This document shows, piece by piece, positions 47,300 through 61,065 of a stretch of 64,000 bases of DNA. The notes under the pieces are model-generated. The model was not told the DNA's origin and did no database searches. It was given only the letters and a program-made list of their open reading frames with translations. Both the position numbers and the translations under genes were made by a program. The stretch lies in contig CM042012.1 in assembly GCA_023525715.1 (NCBI GenBank), positions 63,063,205 through 63,127,204 on the forward strand, read 5' to 3'. Origin of the DNA: Cichorium intybus (Eukaryota > Streptophyta > Magnoliopsida > Asterales > Asteraceae). Positions within the stretch are counted from its first letter, which is position 1; the number at the start of each line of letters is the position of its first letter.

Positions 47300-48145
47300 A
47301 GAGTAGGAATGAAGACAATGATTCAGCACCTGTTGAAGTAGAATAGCACGCTGCCTACAAAACAAGCAACCTCTCTTTAGGGTTTATGACAGAAATCGAT
47401 AACTATGATGGGTATTTATAATACCCATCATGCCTATCTTATCCCCTTATGGTTAACGACTATATGAAATTCAAATCGTTGACATTTACACTTAAGTCAT
47501 TTATCCGGTTATAGTTTCTATTTAATATACTTTTAATTTTGATATAATAATAAACTTAATACCTCATGTTTGCTTTCAATATCTTTTGGCTAAATCACAT
47601 CTTGAGTGTAACCTAAAAGGACCTTACCATATATAATAATATTAAAACTTGTTATAAGCGTGGACAATAACCATTAGTCTCCAACTTGCACATGTCATAA
47701 CTACTGTATGGTCTAATATTTCCTAACCTGGAAAGGAGTTTGTCATCCCAGACAAGTACCATACTCATATCATATGAAACAGACCTTAGGCAAGTGATCA
47801 AATATTCCTTTGTTCAACATGATATCCAGATGAACGTCAGACATGGAAAATCTGTCAATCTTAGATGTTCAAGGTTATGTTTCCCAATAGATATTTGTGA
47901 TGATGACAACATAATGAATTATTGATCATATATCAATTTACTCCTAGTATGGTCATACATTTGCTATCAACACCAATTCATCAAGGGCCTAGGGATATCG
48001 CTTCTCCTATTAGGGTAGAAGGAACAAATAAGCTTTGACTACACAACCCTTGCCTACTTATCATGTCATACCCAAAACTTCAGTATATGGCTGCCAGTTA
48101 CGGACAACGTTGGAGAAAAACCAAAGCACAACAGACTGTAGAACT
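47300..48145 (-). mobile_element. Truncated relative of element P (3' LTR, PPT, interior)
   Basis: On the minus strand a PPT-like tract (GTTGGAGACTAATGG, about 47671-47685) precedes an LTR starting TGTCCACGC at 47666. The LTR has a TATAAATACCC box at about 47411-47421. The interior to about 48140 has phrases matching the PPT-proximal interior of P (around GATATC, AAGGAACGAATAAGCTT). The other LTR is not present. Confidence 0.45.
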
Positions 48146-48610
48146 TGTTGGGATTTGATCATAATAACAAAACACTTTGTGCAGCGAAAGATTTAACAAG
48201 ATCAAATCAAAAGTTCATAACAAAAACAAGCATGGATCATCATGTTCATAATCAATATCATATAGTTCATAGCAATTACAACAACTAAAGATGAATCAGA
48301 AAGATCAAATCAAAAGTTCATAACAAAAACAACCATGGATCATCATGTTCATAATCAAGATCATATAGTTCATAGCAATTACAACAACTAAAGATGAATC
48401 AGAAATTCATACCTCAGTTTGGATGTAAGGACCCAACCAGAATCCCTCTAATGATTCACACCTAAGAACACCAGAAGAACAAACAGACAGAACTTCTTCT
48501 AGGTTAAAGAACAAGATCCAGAACCCTTGAAGGATTAACGAAATTGCCAAAACCCAGAGGAATAGGGATAGGGAAGTAGTTGGCGGCTCAGAGGAGGCCA
48601 AAAGGGATGC
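48146..48610 (-). repeat. Copia-type LTR fragment with 105-bp tandem duplication
   Basis: The plus strand begins TGTTGGGATTTGATC, the rule for the end of a minus-strand LTR. A unit of about 105 bp (with GGATCATCATGTTCATAATC) is duplicated at about 48197-48300 and 48301-48404. The fragment is cut off at 48614 by a CACTA-type end. Confidence 0.4.
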
Positions 48611-48613
48611 TTA

Positions 48614-50180
48614 CACTACTACAAAAATGACCTACGATCACACTTTTTCAGAAACCGCCCAGTCACACTTTCGATTTTTTGCGTGACTAAAGGTCATATA
48701 AAAATTTTTAAACTAGTTTTAGCTACATTTTATAGCAATAAGCGTGACTGTTAGTGTATAAATTGTAATCGTTACTAACGATTTAACGTCAGACATTATC
48801 TTTTTACGACACACAATCAAACAATGTGGACACATATCATCAATGACCACAGTTTTTTTAAAGAAGGAAAAATTTTGTGATGGTTTTTCTATGAGACGAA
48901 AGATGCATATATGGTCACATAAAATAGTTGTCTATGTGTTTAAAACATAGAGTGAAATTAGACACATTATTTTAATATAATTAAAATGGAGTATATACGG
49001 CCACATAATTGATTTCGTGTGACCATATGATAGTATTTTATTAGCCACTTACTAAAAGAAACAAAATAAGTAACTATAAGAATTTTATGGTCACGTTTTA
49101 ACTTTTAATGCGTGTCAAAAAACAAAGAATTATCATGATAAAAGAGAAAAGTTGTGAGTATAAGTGTTATATCGTCACAAAATACTTTATTATACGTGTC
49201 TAAAAGAATTAACTGATTTCAATGAAGGTAAAATCGAGTACATATGACCACATAAATGATTTTATGTGTGTCTAAAAATGTTATGGTCACATCATAATAT
49301 ATTATTTGTGTCTAAAAACAAACAATTATCATGATAAAGAGAAATGTTGTGAGTTTAAGTACTATATGGTCATGGTATACGTGATTATATGTGTCTAAAA
49401 TTGTATAAAATATAATTAACTAGCCATAAGGAATGAAATGATTTGGCCACATAAACGATTTTTTGTGTCCATAGGATTGGGTTAGCCACTTAGTAAAGGA
49501 AAACAAAAACAAGTAACTATAACCTAACTATGGTCATGTTTTAATTTTTATGCATGTCTAAAAACAAACAATTGTCATGATAAAAGAGAAAAGTTGTGAG
49601 TACACGTATTACATGGTCACGACATACTTTATTATACGTGTCTAAAAGAATGTAATGATTTCAATGAATGTAAAATCGAATACATATGGTCACATTAATT
49701 ATTTTTTGTGTCTATAGGTTAGCGTTTGGAAACTTATTTAAAGAATCAAATACAAGTAAGTATAACCATGTTATAGTCACGTCGTAATATCTTATGTGTG
49801 TCTAAAAACAAACAATTGTCATGATAAAAGAGAAATAGTGTGTGTGTAAATATTATATTGTCATTGTATACTTGATTATATATGTCCAAAATTGTATATA
49901 ATTATATAACTGGTAATAAGGAATGAAATGATATGGCTACATAAATGATTTTTTGTGTCCATAGGATTGACTTAGCCACTTAGTAAAGGAAAACAAAAAC
50001 AAGTATATATAACCATTATAGGGTCACATTTTAATTTTTTATGTGTGTCTAAAAACAAAAAATGTCATAATAAAAGAGAAATCTTGTGAATGTAAGTATT
50101 ATAGGTTCACGGTATACTTGATTATATACGTCCAAAATTGTATATAATCATATAATTGGTAATAAGGAATGAAATGATTT
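48614..50180. mobile_element. CACTA-like end with degenerate 245-bp tandem repeats
   Basis: Begins CACTACTACAAAAATGACC, a CACTA-type terminus. From about 49030 to 50175 a unit of about 245 bp recurs; its landmark (A)ACAATTGTCATGATAAA or close variants falls at 49134, 49329, 49575, 49819 and 50066. The words GTGTCTAAAA and TGGTCAC recur on a shorter scale. No transposase and no matching right end were found. Confidence 0.55.
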
Positions 50181-50463
50181 GGCCAGATATTAAATGTACT
50201 GAATTCAAATAACCAATTCTTGAAAGATTCGTATTTAGTACTCACAAGTTTGTACATTTTTGCCCTAAGTTTAAAGATACCCAATATGAAAGTTGATTGT
50301 TATAAATGGTAGTAAGTTTAAACTCGGTTGTTATAAACAACACAATTACTCTGTTTTTTTTTCAATCGAGGTACAAGGTATGATAAACACATTTGATCTG
50401 CTTTTCCATACACATATGTACATTGTATTAAACAAAATAACACACAAACATAATAATTGAAAA

Positions 50464-50590
<127 letters not shown>

Positions 50591-50715
50591 ATAAGCAAAT
50601 ATAAACATTGTTTCAACACTGAAATTTCTATAGACTATACAAATTAAAAAAAATTCTAATAATCTTATAGTCTTCAAAGGTGTAAGCAGCCACTTTCTAT
50701 CTTGGGGTGTGATTG

Positions 50716-51855
50716 TGACACGCCTAGGTCGTCGTGCGGTCAAAAATAAGAAAAACCTAACACACACACTAGCACAGTGGTAGTCAGGGTCGATCCGCAG
50801 GAGCTACATGGTCAGTCCAGATGACAGATTACCAACTATAGTGTCACGCTATAGTCGGAGGACTTTAGTTTCCAAACCCTTTTCACTAAAACTCAGAATT
50901 TCTAAACTTAACAATCCCAAAACAAGCATAGACTAAGCTAAGCTTCAAACCAAACATAGTTACTTTCTGAAATCAGACGTGCATCTCTAATTCAGAACTA
51001 AAAAAAGGCATCCAACAATCCAAATCATAAACCAAAACAAGGCATAAACTACACCAATAACTAAGATCCAACGGGACAGTCACTGGCTAAAGTTCAGACC
51101 TAGAAGGCTAACCTAATTGGCTACTAAAATCAGCGAATGAAAACAGTCCAACAAGGTCAAAACAATCATCCAAATACAATTCAAACACAATCCAAGCATT
51201 CAAAACCAATAACAAGCATCAAAACACCGAAAAACCAATATTACTTGTAACCAAATGATTATTATAAACTCAAACTGAATTCCAATCATCCAATACAGTA
51301 ACAAAGACTGAAAAACAGTAACCCCAATGCTCAAGGTCAGTGGTTGTCACTCCCAAAGACCCTAGCCACTAATACTAACTATTAAACTAAAGGAAATTAA
51401 ACATAAAAATCTGAAATGCCCAAAAGGGAATTGCTGAAAAAGAGTTCTTGGAGTCAAAGAGCCTCTACGGTCGATTTTTCACTAGGGTTTTGCTCAGGGT
51501 TTCGGCTGTAAATGGCTCTATTTATAGTTGAAATTTCCCGCAGCCGCGCCGCGCATTTAAGTGAACCGCGGCGCGCATACTTATCTTCTCCCGTTTTCTC
51601 GGCCTTTGAATTTGGTGCACCGCCTCTAAGCCGTGTCGCGCGTACTTGATTCCGCGGCGCGCGTACGTGTTTTCCTGATTTTATCTTCTTTTCCAAACTT
51701 TCTCCAATTTGCACGCTTTTGGTCCCTGTTTTCATTATTTTCTTCCAAACAAGTGCTGGCACGAAAAGTGAGAATACCACGAGATATATGATATAATTTC
51801 ACTAAAAATAGGGCTCAACAACGAATAAAATATGTAATATCACTAGGCGTTGTCA
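50716..51855 (-). repeat. 3' LTR of element B (1140 bp)
   Basis: Keeps the TATA box (CTATAAATAG on the minus strand, 51518-51527) and CG-rich words at 51540-51670. Confidence 0.95.
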
Positions 51856-53171
51856 AACACCCCACACTTGTGCCTTGCTTGTCCCCAAGCAAGAGAGTTT
51901 TTAATAAATTCTAACTAAGACTCAAACAATTTTTGACTGTGTTTAGTTTCAAAGCTTATTGCCTCAGGAGTAAGTGGAAAATAGTTCGCGAGAACCTAAT
52001 CAGAATGTTCTTTTGAATTCATGGCTTTCTAGAGAACCCTTGATTACAAACTTTCTGTCCACAATGAAGTGTACTTACTCATTTAGATTCTAAACGCCAT
52101 TAAAGAATTGTCCATGCCTTTCGATGTTGTCCGTGTAACGAGCTTTCGAAAATATCATCCCAGACCAGACGATCTTAGGTGGTAAGATGCATAAATGCCT
52201 CTTCGAGGCCACCCTTTTCGGACCTACCGGCTCGAACAACAAAGGCCACAGATTGACATTTCCTTCCTAAATTCCAATCCTAAAGCATTCCAATCGCCTA
52301 ACTCCTAAAACTCAACTTGTTTGACTAACTAATAGCATGATCACAAATAAATAATATCTCTTGAAAAATACTAGTGCTATCACAATCACAAACCATTCGT
52401 TTCAAAATTACAATTTAGTAAAAATTTTGAAAAAATTGCTAAAAATTTGAAAATTGGTATTTTCCAGCAAAAATTTCAAAAAACTATTCTTTCGACCGTC
52501 CACACCCCATACTTAAAACCGTACAACGTCCCCGTTGAACCAAAAATATTTAGAACAAGGGAGAAAGAGTTACCCCTTTGGACGGTAGACTGCTTGGTTG
52601 GTACTCGGTATCACAGGTACAAATTCGAACAAACATAATTCTTGATTTCGTATTCTGAAGTTGTGGCGCAACAGTGAACACGCCGGTGGTCAACACAAGT
52701 AGAGGGGGCACGGTGACCCCACACTTGTCTGAGACAACTCCTTTCCAATTTGGTATATCTTGCATGACTCAACAAAACATTAAAAGCAAACATACAAATA
52801 AAATATAAACAGACAAAATATAGAGGTGTCCAATAAGCAAAAATGTATGTGTTGCGGATGACCGCGGCGTGTGATTGAAGGACACGCGTCGCGGTAATTA
52901 CGTGAGATGAAATCAACGTCAAATGAGAAAAGACCGCGTCACGTGATATAATGACGCCGCAGCGCGGTAATTTCTGCAGATTACTCCATCTTCAAAATTT
53001 CACAATAACAATTCAACACACAAAACTATTACTGTATTATTATTATTTGCTGCCTTTAAGAGGCTTATTATCCTAAACAACTTCCTAAAAACGAATCTGT
53101 TCAACTAAACCTAACAAAGTGCCAATCAAAAATGTACTAGAAAAAATCCAAATTAATTACATCCAATTCCT
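51856..53171 (-). other. Element B 3' untranslated region with PPT copies and conserved block
   Basis: The terminal PPT is at 51856-51872. A second copy (ACAAGTGTGGGGTCAC on the minus strand) lies at 52719-52734, inside the small open frame 52765-52550 that is conserved with element A. CG-rich words (GACGCGTCGC-type) occur at 52860-52970. No other coding sequence seen. Confidence 0.6.
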
Positions 53172-54489
53172 TCAACTATGTGCAGTCTCATCATAATCAC
53201 CTTCTTCTTCCTCCGGATCCTCTTCCATTGGCTCCTCCTCTTCATCTCTGATCGTCGGCTGGGGTCTTGGTGGAACACACTTATTCTTTGCCATTAGTGC
53301 AATCATACAGTCAGCTAGCCAAAGGAGTTGTGTTTGTGTATTCTCTATTCTTTTATCCACCTCATGCGTTGTATATGACTGGATCTGGTGTTCTCGCATG
53401 TGTGTCTGCATTGTTTCCTTCAGTGCCTTCACCTCATCCGCAAGGAAGCGAGATTCCATCGTAGCAGGGGATAGACTGCGGGGTAAACCGGTAGCTGGCC
53501 TTGACCGCTTTCGAGATGTAGTCGGCTCAGACCGAAGTGCCGGGAAGGGCATACGGTCAACGGACGGGATTCCATCGTCCACGGATATCACCTCCCGCGA
53601 GGAGGTCACAGGCGGGCAAAAGATGATTAGAGGGATAACCTCCAACCCGTCGGTCGTGTGCTCGGAGATCAGTCCATACGACTCTACCAGTCTGGTGATG
53701 AAGTGGCCCCCTCCCAATGCGGTTATTGTCATCGGTGCATCAGTAATTTGCTTGAAAAAGTCAGCGACAAAATAAGGGATGTTACAAGTTTCCAACATCC
53801 GCGTCACTGACCACATTAGATGCAGCTCCCGGGGCAGTACTTTTTCTTCATCCGCACGCGGCCACAGCATGGTGGTGATCAGCCGGTGCAACATGCGGTG
53901 GGCTGACAGGTGCATGTAGCATTCCAGGATCGTGTTCTCGTGGTACCGAGTGGAAGTTATCATGCCCCAGTACTCGGCTGGGGAAAAAGAATCCCCCATA
54001 GTTCTGCTGGCGCGCCTGTGGAACACCTCGAATGCCGGTGAGTTCGACTCCTCCTCGGTGTACAGCCCGATGCGGTACCCGAATTCCCGTAAGGTACACC
54101 TGCGGTCGTGATTTCCCAGACAAAATCTCATAGTCTCCTCGGTATCCATGCCCCTTCTACTTGCGGTCAAAGTAATAGCTGGCAAGGAACTGTAGGTACA
54201 CCTCACGGTAAACAGGCTCATTCATATTTGTTGCATTCTCCAACGCCCAGCAAGTATAAGTTAAGTCTCCATCTTCATACCCTCCTTGTACTAACCAATC
54301 CTTCAGACGATCCAAGATTCCTGATTCCCTGGTCAAGTCCCAATTGACCTTGCGGCACGACAGTATGCGTTTGTTTTTACACAGGCCCCGACGATTAAAG
54401 AAGCTAGTCGTGCGGACCCGGTCGGTCTGTGTAGTCACTGAGTTCCAGTCAATGGTTTCAGAACTACCTGAAGAAGAAAAATCGATCAT
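53172..54489 (-). pseudogene. Element B env-position ORF (Athila third ORF), one frameshift
   Basis: The frame from 54489 (MIDFSSSGSSETIDW) runs to about 54165, where it shifts into the frame that continues to 53172. Shared signatures with A are CTLREFGYRIGLYTEEE, HLMWSVTRML and GGHFITRLVESYGLI. The C-terminal part has a basic stretch, a coiled coil (EVKALKETMQTHMREHQ) and a very acidic tail (EEEEPMEEDPEEEEGDYDE). No signal peptide or membrane segment is visible. Function unknown; the env name reflects only its place after pol. Confidence 0.75.
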
Positions 54490-55101
54490 TCTGTCAAATT
54501 AAGTCCAATTTCTCTAATCTAACACTTAGGTTTCATGCAATATAGTACTATAATCCTAATTTGGCAATCAATTTCATCAATTAAGTACGGCATTGTGAAT
54601 TACAGCATCATCTAGGAAGTTCAAGACTTATAAAACTAAAAGAAGGAAAAGAAAGACTTACTTGAATTTCAGTGAATGAAAGAGGAATGCAGATGACTTG
54701 AGTGATTGAAAGGCTTGTAGCACAGTGAAAATTATCTCGAATTACGCAAGTTGATTATATGTAGTTGTGGGAATTTGGATATCTTTCAAAAAACTCTGTT
54801 TTGGTGATTATCTTTAATTTCAAATTAAGATAAGGCCACGGCGCGGGAAGCTTCTATCCGCGTCGCGTATAAAAATCTGATTTTAAATGTAATCGCGAAA
54901 ACTCAATACGCGCGGCGCGGATCCTAAGATCCTGTGTTGCGGTTCTGCAAAATTACCAAAATGACCCCACACTTGCCTTTTTATCACCGTGATCAAATGG
55001 ATGCAATGAATTAAAAATATGCAAATATACAAATGACGATCGGGTTGCCTCCCGACAAGCGCTAAGTTTAACGTCTTCAGCCGGACGTGGACTTACCTGA
55101 T
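54490..55101 (-). promoter_or_regulatory. Element B pol/env spacer with post-pol hairpin, PPT copy and CG-rich words
   Basis: The post-pol motif (55038-55080, minus strand) ends in a hairpin with arms TCGGG/CCCGA and loop AGGCAA. A PPT-like GGCAAGTGTGGGGTCAT (minus strand) is at 54963-54978. CG-rich words are at 54838-54940. A likely splice acceptor precedes the env-position ORF, as in A. No gene otherwise. Confidence 0.55.
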
Positions 55102-56253
55102 TTATGCAGTATACACCGGGACATCCACCACGAATTCGACCGTTTCCACTTCCAGTTTATGGAATGTTCCTGCAACGACATAGGGTTTGAGCCTATGTCC
55201 ATTGACTTTGAATGGTTGACCACCTTTCAAATCCTGAATCTCTACTGCGCCATAGTCTGTGATGCTGACCACCGCATAAGGGCCATTCCATTTACTCCTG
55301 AGCTTCCCGGGAAACATCTTCAATCGCGAGTTGTACAGCCACACTTTCTGTCCTACCTCAAAAGATTTCAAGCGGAGCTTGGCATCGTGATACCTTTTCA
55401 TCCTTGATTTGTATGTGGCCGCATTTTCATATGCTTCGTCTCGTAGTTCCTCTAATTCCGACAACTGAAGTTTCCTCTCCTTTCCTGCTTCCGTGTAGTC
55501 CATGTTGACTTGTTTGATTGCCCATAAGGAACGATTGGCAAGCTCAACCGGTAGATGACAGCCTTTTCCATAAACCAACCGATATGTAGTTGTTCCAATC
55601 GGTGTCTTGTAAGCAGTGCGATATGCCCAAAGCGCATCGTCCAACCTAAGTGACCAATCCTTTCTATCGGTCTTGACAGTCTTTTGCAGGATTTCCTTTA
55701 TTTGCCTATTAGATACTTCCACTTGGCCACTCGTTTGAGGATGATAGGGTGTTGCAATCCGATTATTCACTCCATAATGCTTTAGCAATCTTCCGAATTT
55801 GAAATTCTTGAAGTGGGACCCTCCATCACTGATGATTACTCGTGGAACACCGTGCCTAGTGAAAATGTTATTCTTTACGAATTTACACACCACATGGTGG
55901 TCATTCGTACGAGTTGCCTCTGCTTCGATCCATTTGGACACATAATCCACTGCTACCATAATGTAAACATAACCATGTAACGTAGGAAATGGACCCATGA
56001 AGTCAATTCCCCAGACATCGAAAATGTCCACTACCAGGATTGGATTCAAGGGCATCTGATCCCTCTTTGATATGTTTCCTAACTGCTGGCAGTTGAGGCA
56101 TTCCTTAGCAGTTTGATGTGCGTCCCTGAAAATTGTTGGCCAATATAATCCAGCTTCGAGAACTTTGTACCCCGTCTTTTTACCACTGAAATGCCCTCCA
56201 TACGCGGATGCATGGCAATGCTCCAATACCTCACTAATTTCGCTATCAGGCAC
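55102..56253 (-). pseudogene. Element B integrase
   Basis: An uninterrupted frame of 383 codons read down from 56253, the last part of the Athila pol. HHCC finger: HCHASAYGGHFSG with CLNCQQ. Catalytic triad: Asp in WGIDFMGPFP, Asp in VIISDGGSHFKN and Glu in HPQTSGQVEVSNRQIKEIL, all present. The C-terminal GPY/F-like region reads SKWNGPYAVVSI. No chromodomain, as expected for Athila. It would insert the cDNA. The upstream part of pol is broken, so no complete polyprotein can be made. Confidence 0.93.
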
Positions 56254-56304
56254 ACATCTCCGAATTATTTGATCCTCTCCTACCTTGAAAAGATCAGGAT
56301 CATC

Positions 56305-57900
56305 CTATATAAATCTTTTTGCATATGTACGGAACTGATTTTGTCTTTGTTTGGTCCAATGTGTCGGTGTTGCTCCTGTAGCCAAGAAATTTACATAGTT
56401 TGCGTACCAAGGGGCTCCGGTAAGCTCCAGCAGCTGCTCATCCGGGAATGAATCCTTGATTCCTGCTTCTAATCCTCCAGCTGGCAGTCGAGAAAGATGG
56501 TCTGCCACGACATTCTCTGCTCCCTTCTTGTCTTTAATCTCCACATCGAACTCTTGCAACAGAAGTATCCATCTAATCAATCTAGGTTTAGACTACTTCT
56601 TAGCGAGCAAGTGTCTAACGGTGCTATGATCGGTATAAACTACTACCTTAGATCCCCAAATGTATGATCGAAACTTGTCTAATGCAAACACTACGGCAAG
56701 TAATTCTTTTTCAGTAGTTGTATAATTTAATTGAGCTTCAGAAAAAGTTTTACTAGCATAACAAATGACTACAGGTTTCCGATCAATCTTTTGTCCAAAT
56801 ACTGCACCAGCCGCATAGTCACTGGCATCACACATTATTTCAAACGGTTGAGTCCAATCAGGCGGTTTCAGGATAGGAGCCTCGACCAATTTATTTTTGA
56901 GGATTTTGAATGCTTTTACACATTCCTTATCAAAAATGAATGGCGCATCTTTCAAGAGAAGACCACAGAGGGGTTTGGAGATGGTACTAAAGTCTTTGAT
57001 AAACCTACGATAGAAACCCGCATGTCCTAGAAATGATCTGACCCCTTTCACTGATGTTGGGGGTGGCAACGTGGATATGACCTTGACTTTAGCACGATCA
57101 ACTTCGAACCCTCTCTCAGAAACTACGTGACCTAACACTATCCCTTCTTTGACTATGAAGTGGCTCTTTTCCCAGGACAACACCAAATTGGATTCGACAC
57201 ATCTTTCCAATACTTTCTCCAATTGATCCAAGCAGGCTTCAAACGTCTGTCCAAAGATTGAAAAGTCATCCATAAAGATTTCTAACGCATCACCAATCAT
57301 ATCAGAAAAGATCACCATCATGCATCGTTGAAATGTAGCAGGCGCATTACACAACCCGAATGGCATTCTGCGAAAAGAAAGGTGCTATAATGACACGTGA
57401 ATGTTGTCTTTGCGTGATCCTCTGGTTGGATTGCAATCTGATTATATCCACAATACCCATCCAAGAAACAGTAGTACTTTTGTCCTGCTAGCTTCTCCAC
57501 GATCTGATCGATGAACGGAAATGGAAAATGGTCTTTAGAAGTAGTAGTGTTGAGCTTTCGATAATCGATACAGACTTTCCATCCAGTTACGGGCCGTGTG
57601 GATACCTTGTCACCATCCTTCGTATCCACAACAGTTATTCCAGACTTCTTCGGCACTGTTTGTGTCGGACTAACCCATTCGCTATCAGAAACTGGCTATA
57701 TGATTCCAGCGTCTAAGCATTTGAGAACCTCCTTTTTGACAAATTCCTTTAGATTAGGATTCAATCTTCTCTACGTATCCCTGGCTGGTTTAGCGCCGTC
57801 TTCTGTGATGATGCTATGCATGCACGTGGTTGAGCTGATTCCCTTTAAGTCCGCGATTGTCCAACCAATGGCATCCTTGTGTTTGGACAATACTTTGAGT
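56305..57900 (-). pseudogene. Element B reverse transcriptase and RNase H
   Basis: RT fingers and palm start at about 57800 (stop at 57771 where the family has Gln). They continue with VPKKSGITVV and VCIDYRKLN (57656-57318). A one-base deletion near 57372 shifts the frame just before MPFGLCNAPATFQRCM. The catalytic pair is in IFMDDFSIFG (about 57270). RNase H follows with MCDASDYAAGAVFG (about 56835) and TDHSTVRHLLAKK. Stops lie at 56593-56595 and 56305-56307, the second at a Trp-like position. RNase H and linker end at 56305. Confidence 0.9.
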
Positions 57901-58235
57901 AATTATTTTTCTTGTTCTCTTGTCAAGTCTGCTGCTAAAATCACGGGCAAAGTATCCTTGTCCCTTAAAAAGGCATACTTCAGGTGTCCTGGTAGCGGCT
58001 TCAACTCCAACTTCGGTGGTTCTTGTAAGGAGGGTTTCAGCGTCCTTGGAATCTCTGTCGGTAACTCCAACTTCGGTGGTTCTTCAGACATTAAACCCTT
58101 TTCTCCTTCTACTTCTTCTCGCTGCTCATCATTTTCGACACTTCCTTCTTCCTGAATATCCCTCTCATCTGATGGAAGTACCTCTGGAGTGTACTACTGC
58201 ACTAACTCATCTATGATGTCTACCTGATAACACTC

Positions 58236-60930
58236 CTATTCGTCTATTCTACTTCCCTTAGGATCAGCATTGAAAATGTTGATCTTGGCCTGTTGGTGCC
58301 CAAAAGATATTCCCATTTCTCTAGTGCAACAAGCGATATTTGCGTTGGCCGTGGCCAAAAACGGTCGTCCTAAGATGATCGTGGGTTGTTCTCTATTGGT
58401 CGCCTGACGAGTGTCCAACACTAGGAAATCTGCTGGGTAATAAAATTCTCCCACCTTGATGATGACATCAACTAACATCCCCCTGGGGATCTTTGGGGAT
58501 TTATCTGCCAATTGTAAAATTACGTCGGTGGATCTCATGTTGCCAAACTCGTGCTTGCCAAATAACTGTCCAGGCAATATGTTCACACTTGCGCCTAAAT
58601 CTAACAAAGCTCGTTTAATGTGCACATTGCCTAAATCTACCGAGATGAGAGGAACTCCCGGATCCTTCATCTTTGGAGGAAGCGCGTCCATTAAGATAGA
58701 ACTTACATTTTTAGGTAAGCTATATATCTTAGGCAAATGGGACAAGATATGTTTCTTATGTATGCACATATCCTTAAGAAACTTAGCATACACGAGAACT
58801 TCCTTAATGAGTTTTACTAATGGGATGTTAACCTTAATTTGACTAAACAGTTCCCACATATCTTCTGCCTGCGGTCCCTTCTTCCCATATGGTCTTTTCT
58901 CGGGCTTTTCCAAAGCTGTAGGAAAAGGAACTGTCCCACTTTATTCTCCTTTCTCCCATGTACTCGTTTGCTTCTTCTTCTTCGCTTGCTCCTCCTTATC
59001 CTTCTTTTCTTCTTTCTCCATATCTTCTTTTTCATCAAAAATTATTTCTACATCACTATCTTCGTCCACAAGAGGGGCTATAACCTTATTATCCACTTTC
59101 TTCCCGTTCCTAAGTGTGATCACCTCATTTACTTGTACCTTTGACGCCTGCGCCCTTTTCTGAGCTCTATCCTCGTCCATCTTAACAATTAATTTTCCTA
59201 ACTTCAGGATTGCTTCTGAATTAGACTTCTCCACTTCCTGAAGCTTAACTAACATCCCAAAGATTTCCTGTAAACCAATGTTCATTCCTCCCGCTTGCAA
59301 TGGAGGTTGCACCTGTTACTGCCTAATTGGTTTTGCCTTGCTTCCCGTTGTTGATTGTTGCGGAATGGTCTTGGTGCGTTGTGAAATCGACCATACCCAT
59401 GTACTTGACTAATCTCCTCATGAGTCATTGAGCACTCATTGTGATTATGTCATATACCCCCGCATGTGTTATATATAACTTGCCCATGCAATACATATGC
59501 TCCTTTCTCTTGCTGAAACCTCGCGAGCATTTGATTAAACTTCTTACTCACAACACTGAGCTCCTTCTGAATTTCTGTCTTCTACTTGTTTTCCGTTTCA
59601 ATGTTCGCTACATAGACTGTATTATCTTTCATGGTTCCGCTGACCTTCGATCCTAAGCTTAACTTCTCCAAGAATCTCCAAGCGTCTTCCGGCTCTTGCC
59701 ACATAAATGTCCCGCTTGACGAGGCATTTATCATTGCTTGGTGTGTTTCGCTGACTCCCTCGAAAAACAACTTCACTAACTGCCATTTGGGAACCTCATG
59801 ATGCGGGCAGGATCGCAATAACTCCTTCAACCTGTCATACGCTTTGTGGAAAGCCTCTCCAGGCTGCTGCTAAAAGTTCTGAATTTCTCGTCTGACCTCT
59901 GTGGTTTTACTAACTGGGTAGAATTCTTGTAAAAATTTTGCCTTGAGTTGATCCCAACTAGTGATACTATTAGATGGAAGAGAAGTGAACCAATATTTTC
60001 CCTTATCCTTTAATGTGAAAGGAAATAGTCTTAATCTAAAAGCATCCCTATTGGCATTTCTAGGAGTATTAGCATTCGCGATAGATATGAACTCATACAA
60101 ATGATTGTATGGGCATCAGTTTTATATCCTCTGAATTGAGTTAATATTCCTATCAGCTGAGGCCTAATTTCTACATGGTATTCTACATCACCAGGAATAT
60201 AGATGGGCGATGAATCATCATACTCCCGTGGCTAGAAGTGTGATGCAACCGATTTCCCTCTCGGTTGTGCAAAATATAAAGGTTGGGCAGGATTACTGTA
60301 ACATTGAGGATCATTATATCCCTGCTGACCTTGATGCTGTTGTTCTCTTTTTGGAGGTCCCCGACCTCGGTCCCATGGTTGTTGTGGCGCTGGTGGAACC
60401 CATCCTTCATTTTCCTCATCATATCTCTCCTCCGTCTCTGGATAGTAGTACTGTGGCTGAGGAGGTTGTTGGTATTGTGTAGGTTGGAATGTGAGTTGAG
60501 GTTTAAATAGAACTAGTTGTGGTTGAGAAAATGGTTGAGTGGTTGGTATCTACTGTCTAGAAACAGGGGTGCCATCACAGGTCGGCTCTCCCCAAGACAT
60601 TGCAGAGGTAAATGGATTGGTGGATTGTGGTTGTGATACTGGTGGAAATGATGGAATCGATGGCGGACTGCATGATGGTATGGGTGCAGGGGCTGAAACT
60701 GCACCACCAGAAGCACTCGTGCTCCCGAATTGAAACTCCGAAACCGAGGGAATAAAAGACATCCCTGTTGCCTCACCTGATGGTTCCTGGGCAACACTTA
60801 CAGTACTACTACTAACATGACTAAAACTCATGATATTGGAACGCCTACGTGCACGGATTTTGCGCGCAGTTCGCTCAATCTCAGGATCAAATTGCAAAAG
60901 GGATAATTGCTCACCCCTGCGGGTACGCAT
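58236..60930 (-). pseudogene. Element B gag-protease
   Basis: The start at 60930 (MRTRRGEQLSLLQF) matches the start of A. Capsid is at about 60100-59650 (FTLKDKGKYWFTSLPSNS). A zinc-knuckle remnant (TCGG...HNHNEC) is near 59440, and protease at 58700-58300 (LLDLGASVNILPG, TIILGRPFLATA). Stops: 60550, 60232 and 59870, all TAG where A has CAG; others at 59582, about 59453, about 59316 and 58941. A one-base deletion near 60110 shifts the frame. The protease segment itself is open from 58913 to 58236. Confidence 0.9.
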
Positions 60931-61042
60931 GCACTAATGCAACACGCCCGCAAAAATCAAAAACCAAAACTAACCAAATCAAACTTCAAAGAAAATCAAG
61001 AAACAAAAAGTTCCTACTAGTCACCTAAACTAAGCTCACAGC

Positions 61043-61060
61043 TCCCCGGCAACGGCGCCA
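61043..61060 (-). other. Primer-binding site of element B (tRNA-Asp)
   Basis: The minus strand reads TGGCGCCGTTGCCGGGGA, identical to that of element A and 5 bp from the LTR. Confidence 0.9.
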
Positions 61061-61065
61061 AAATT

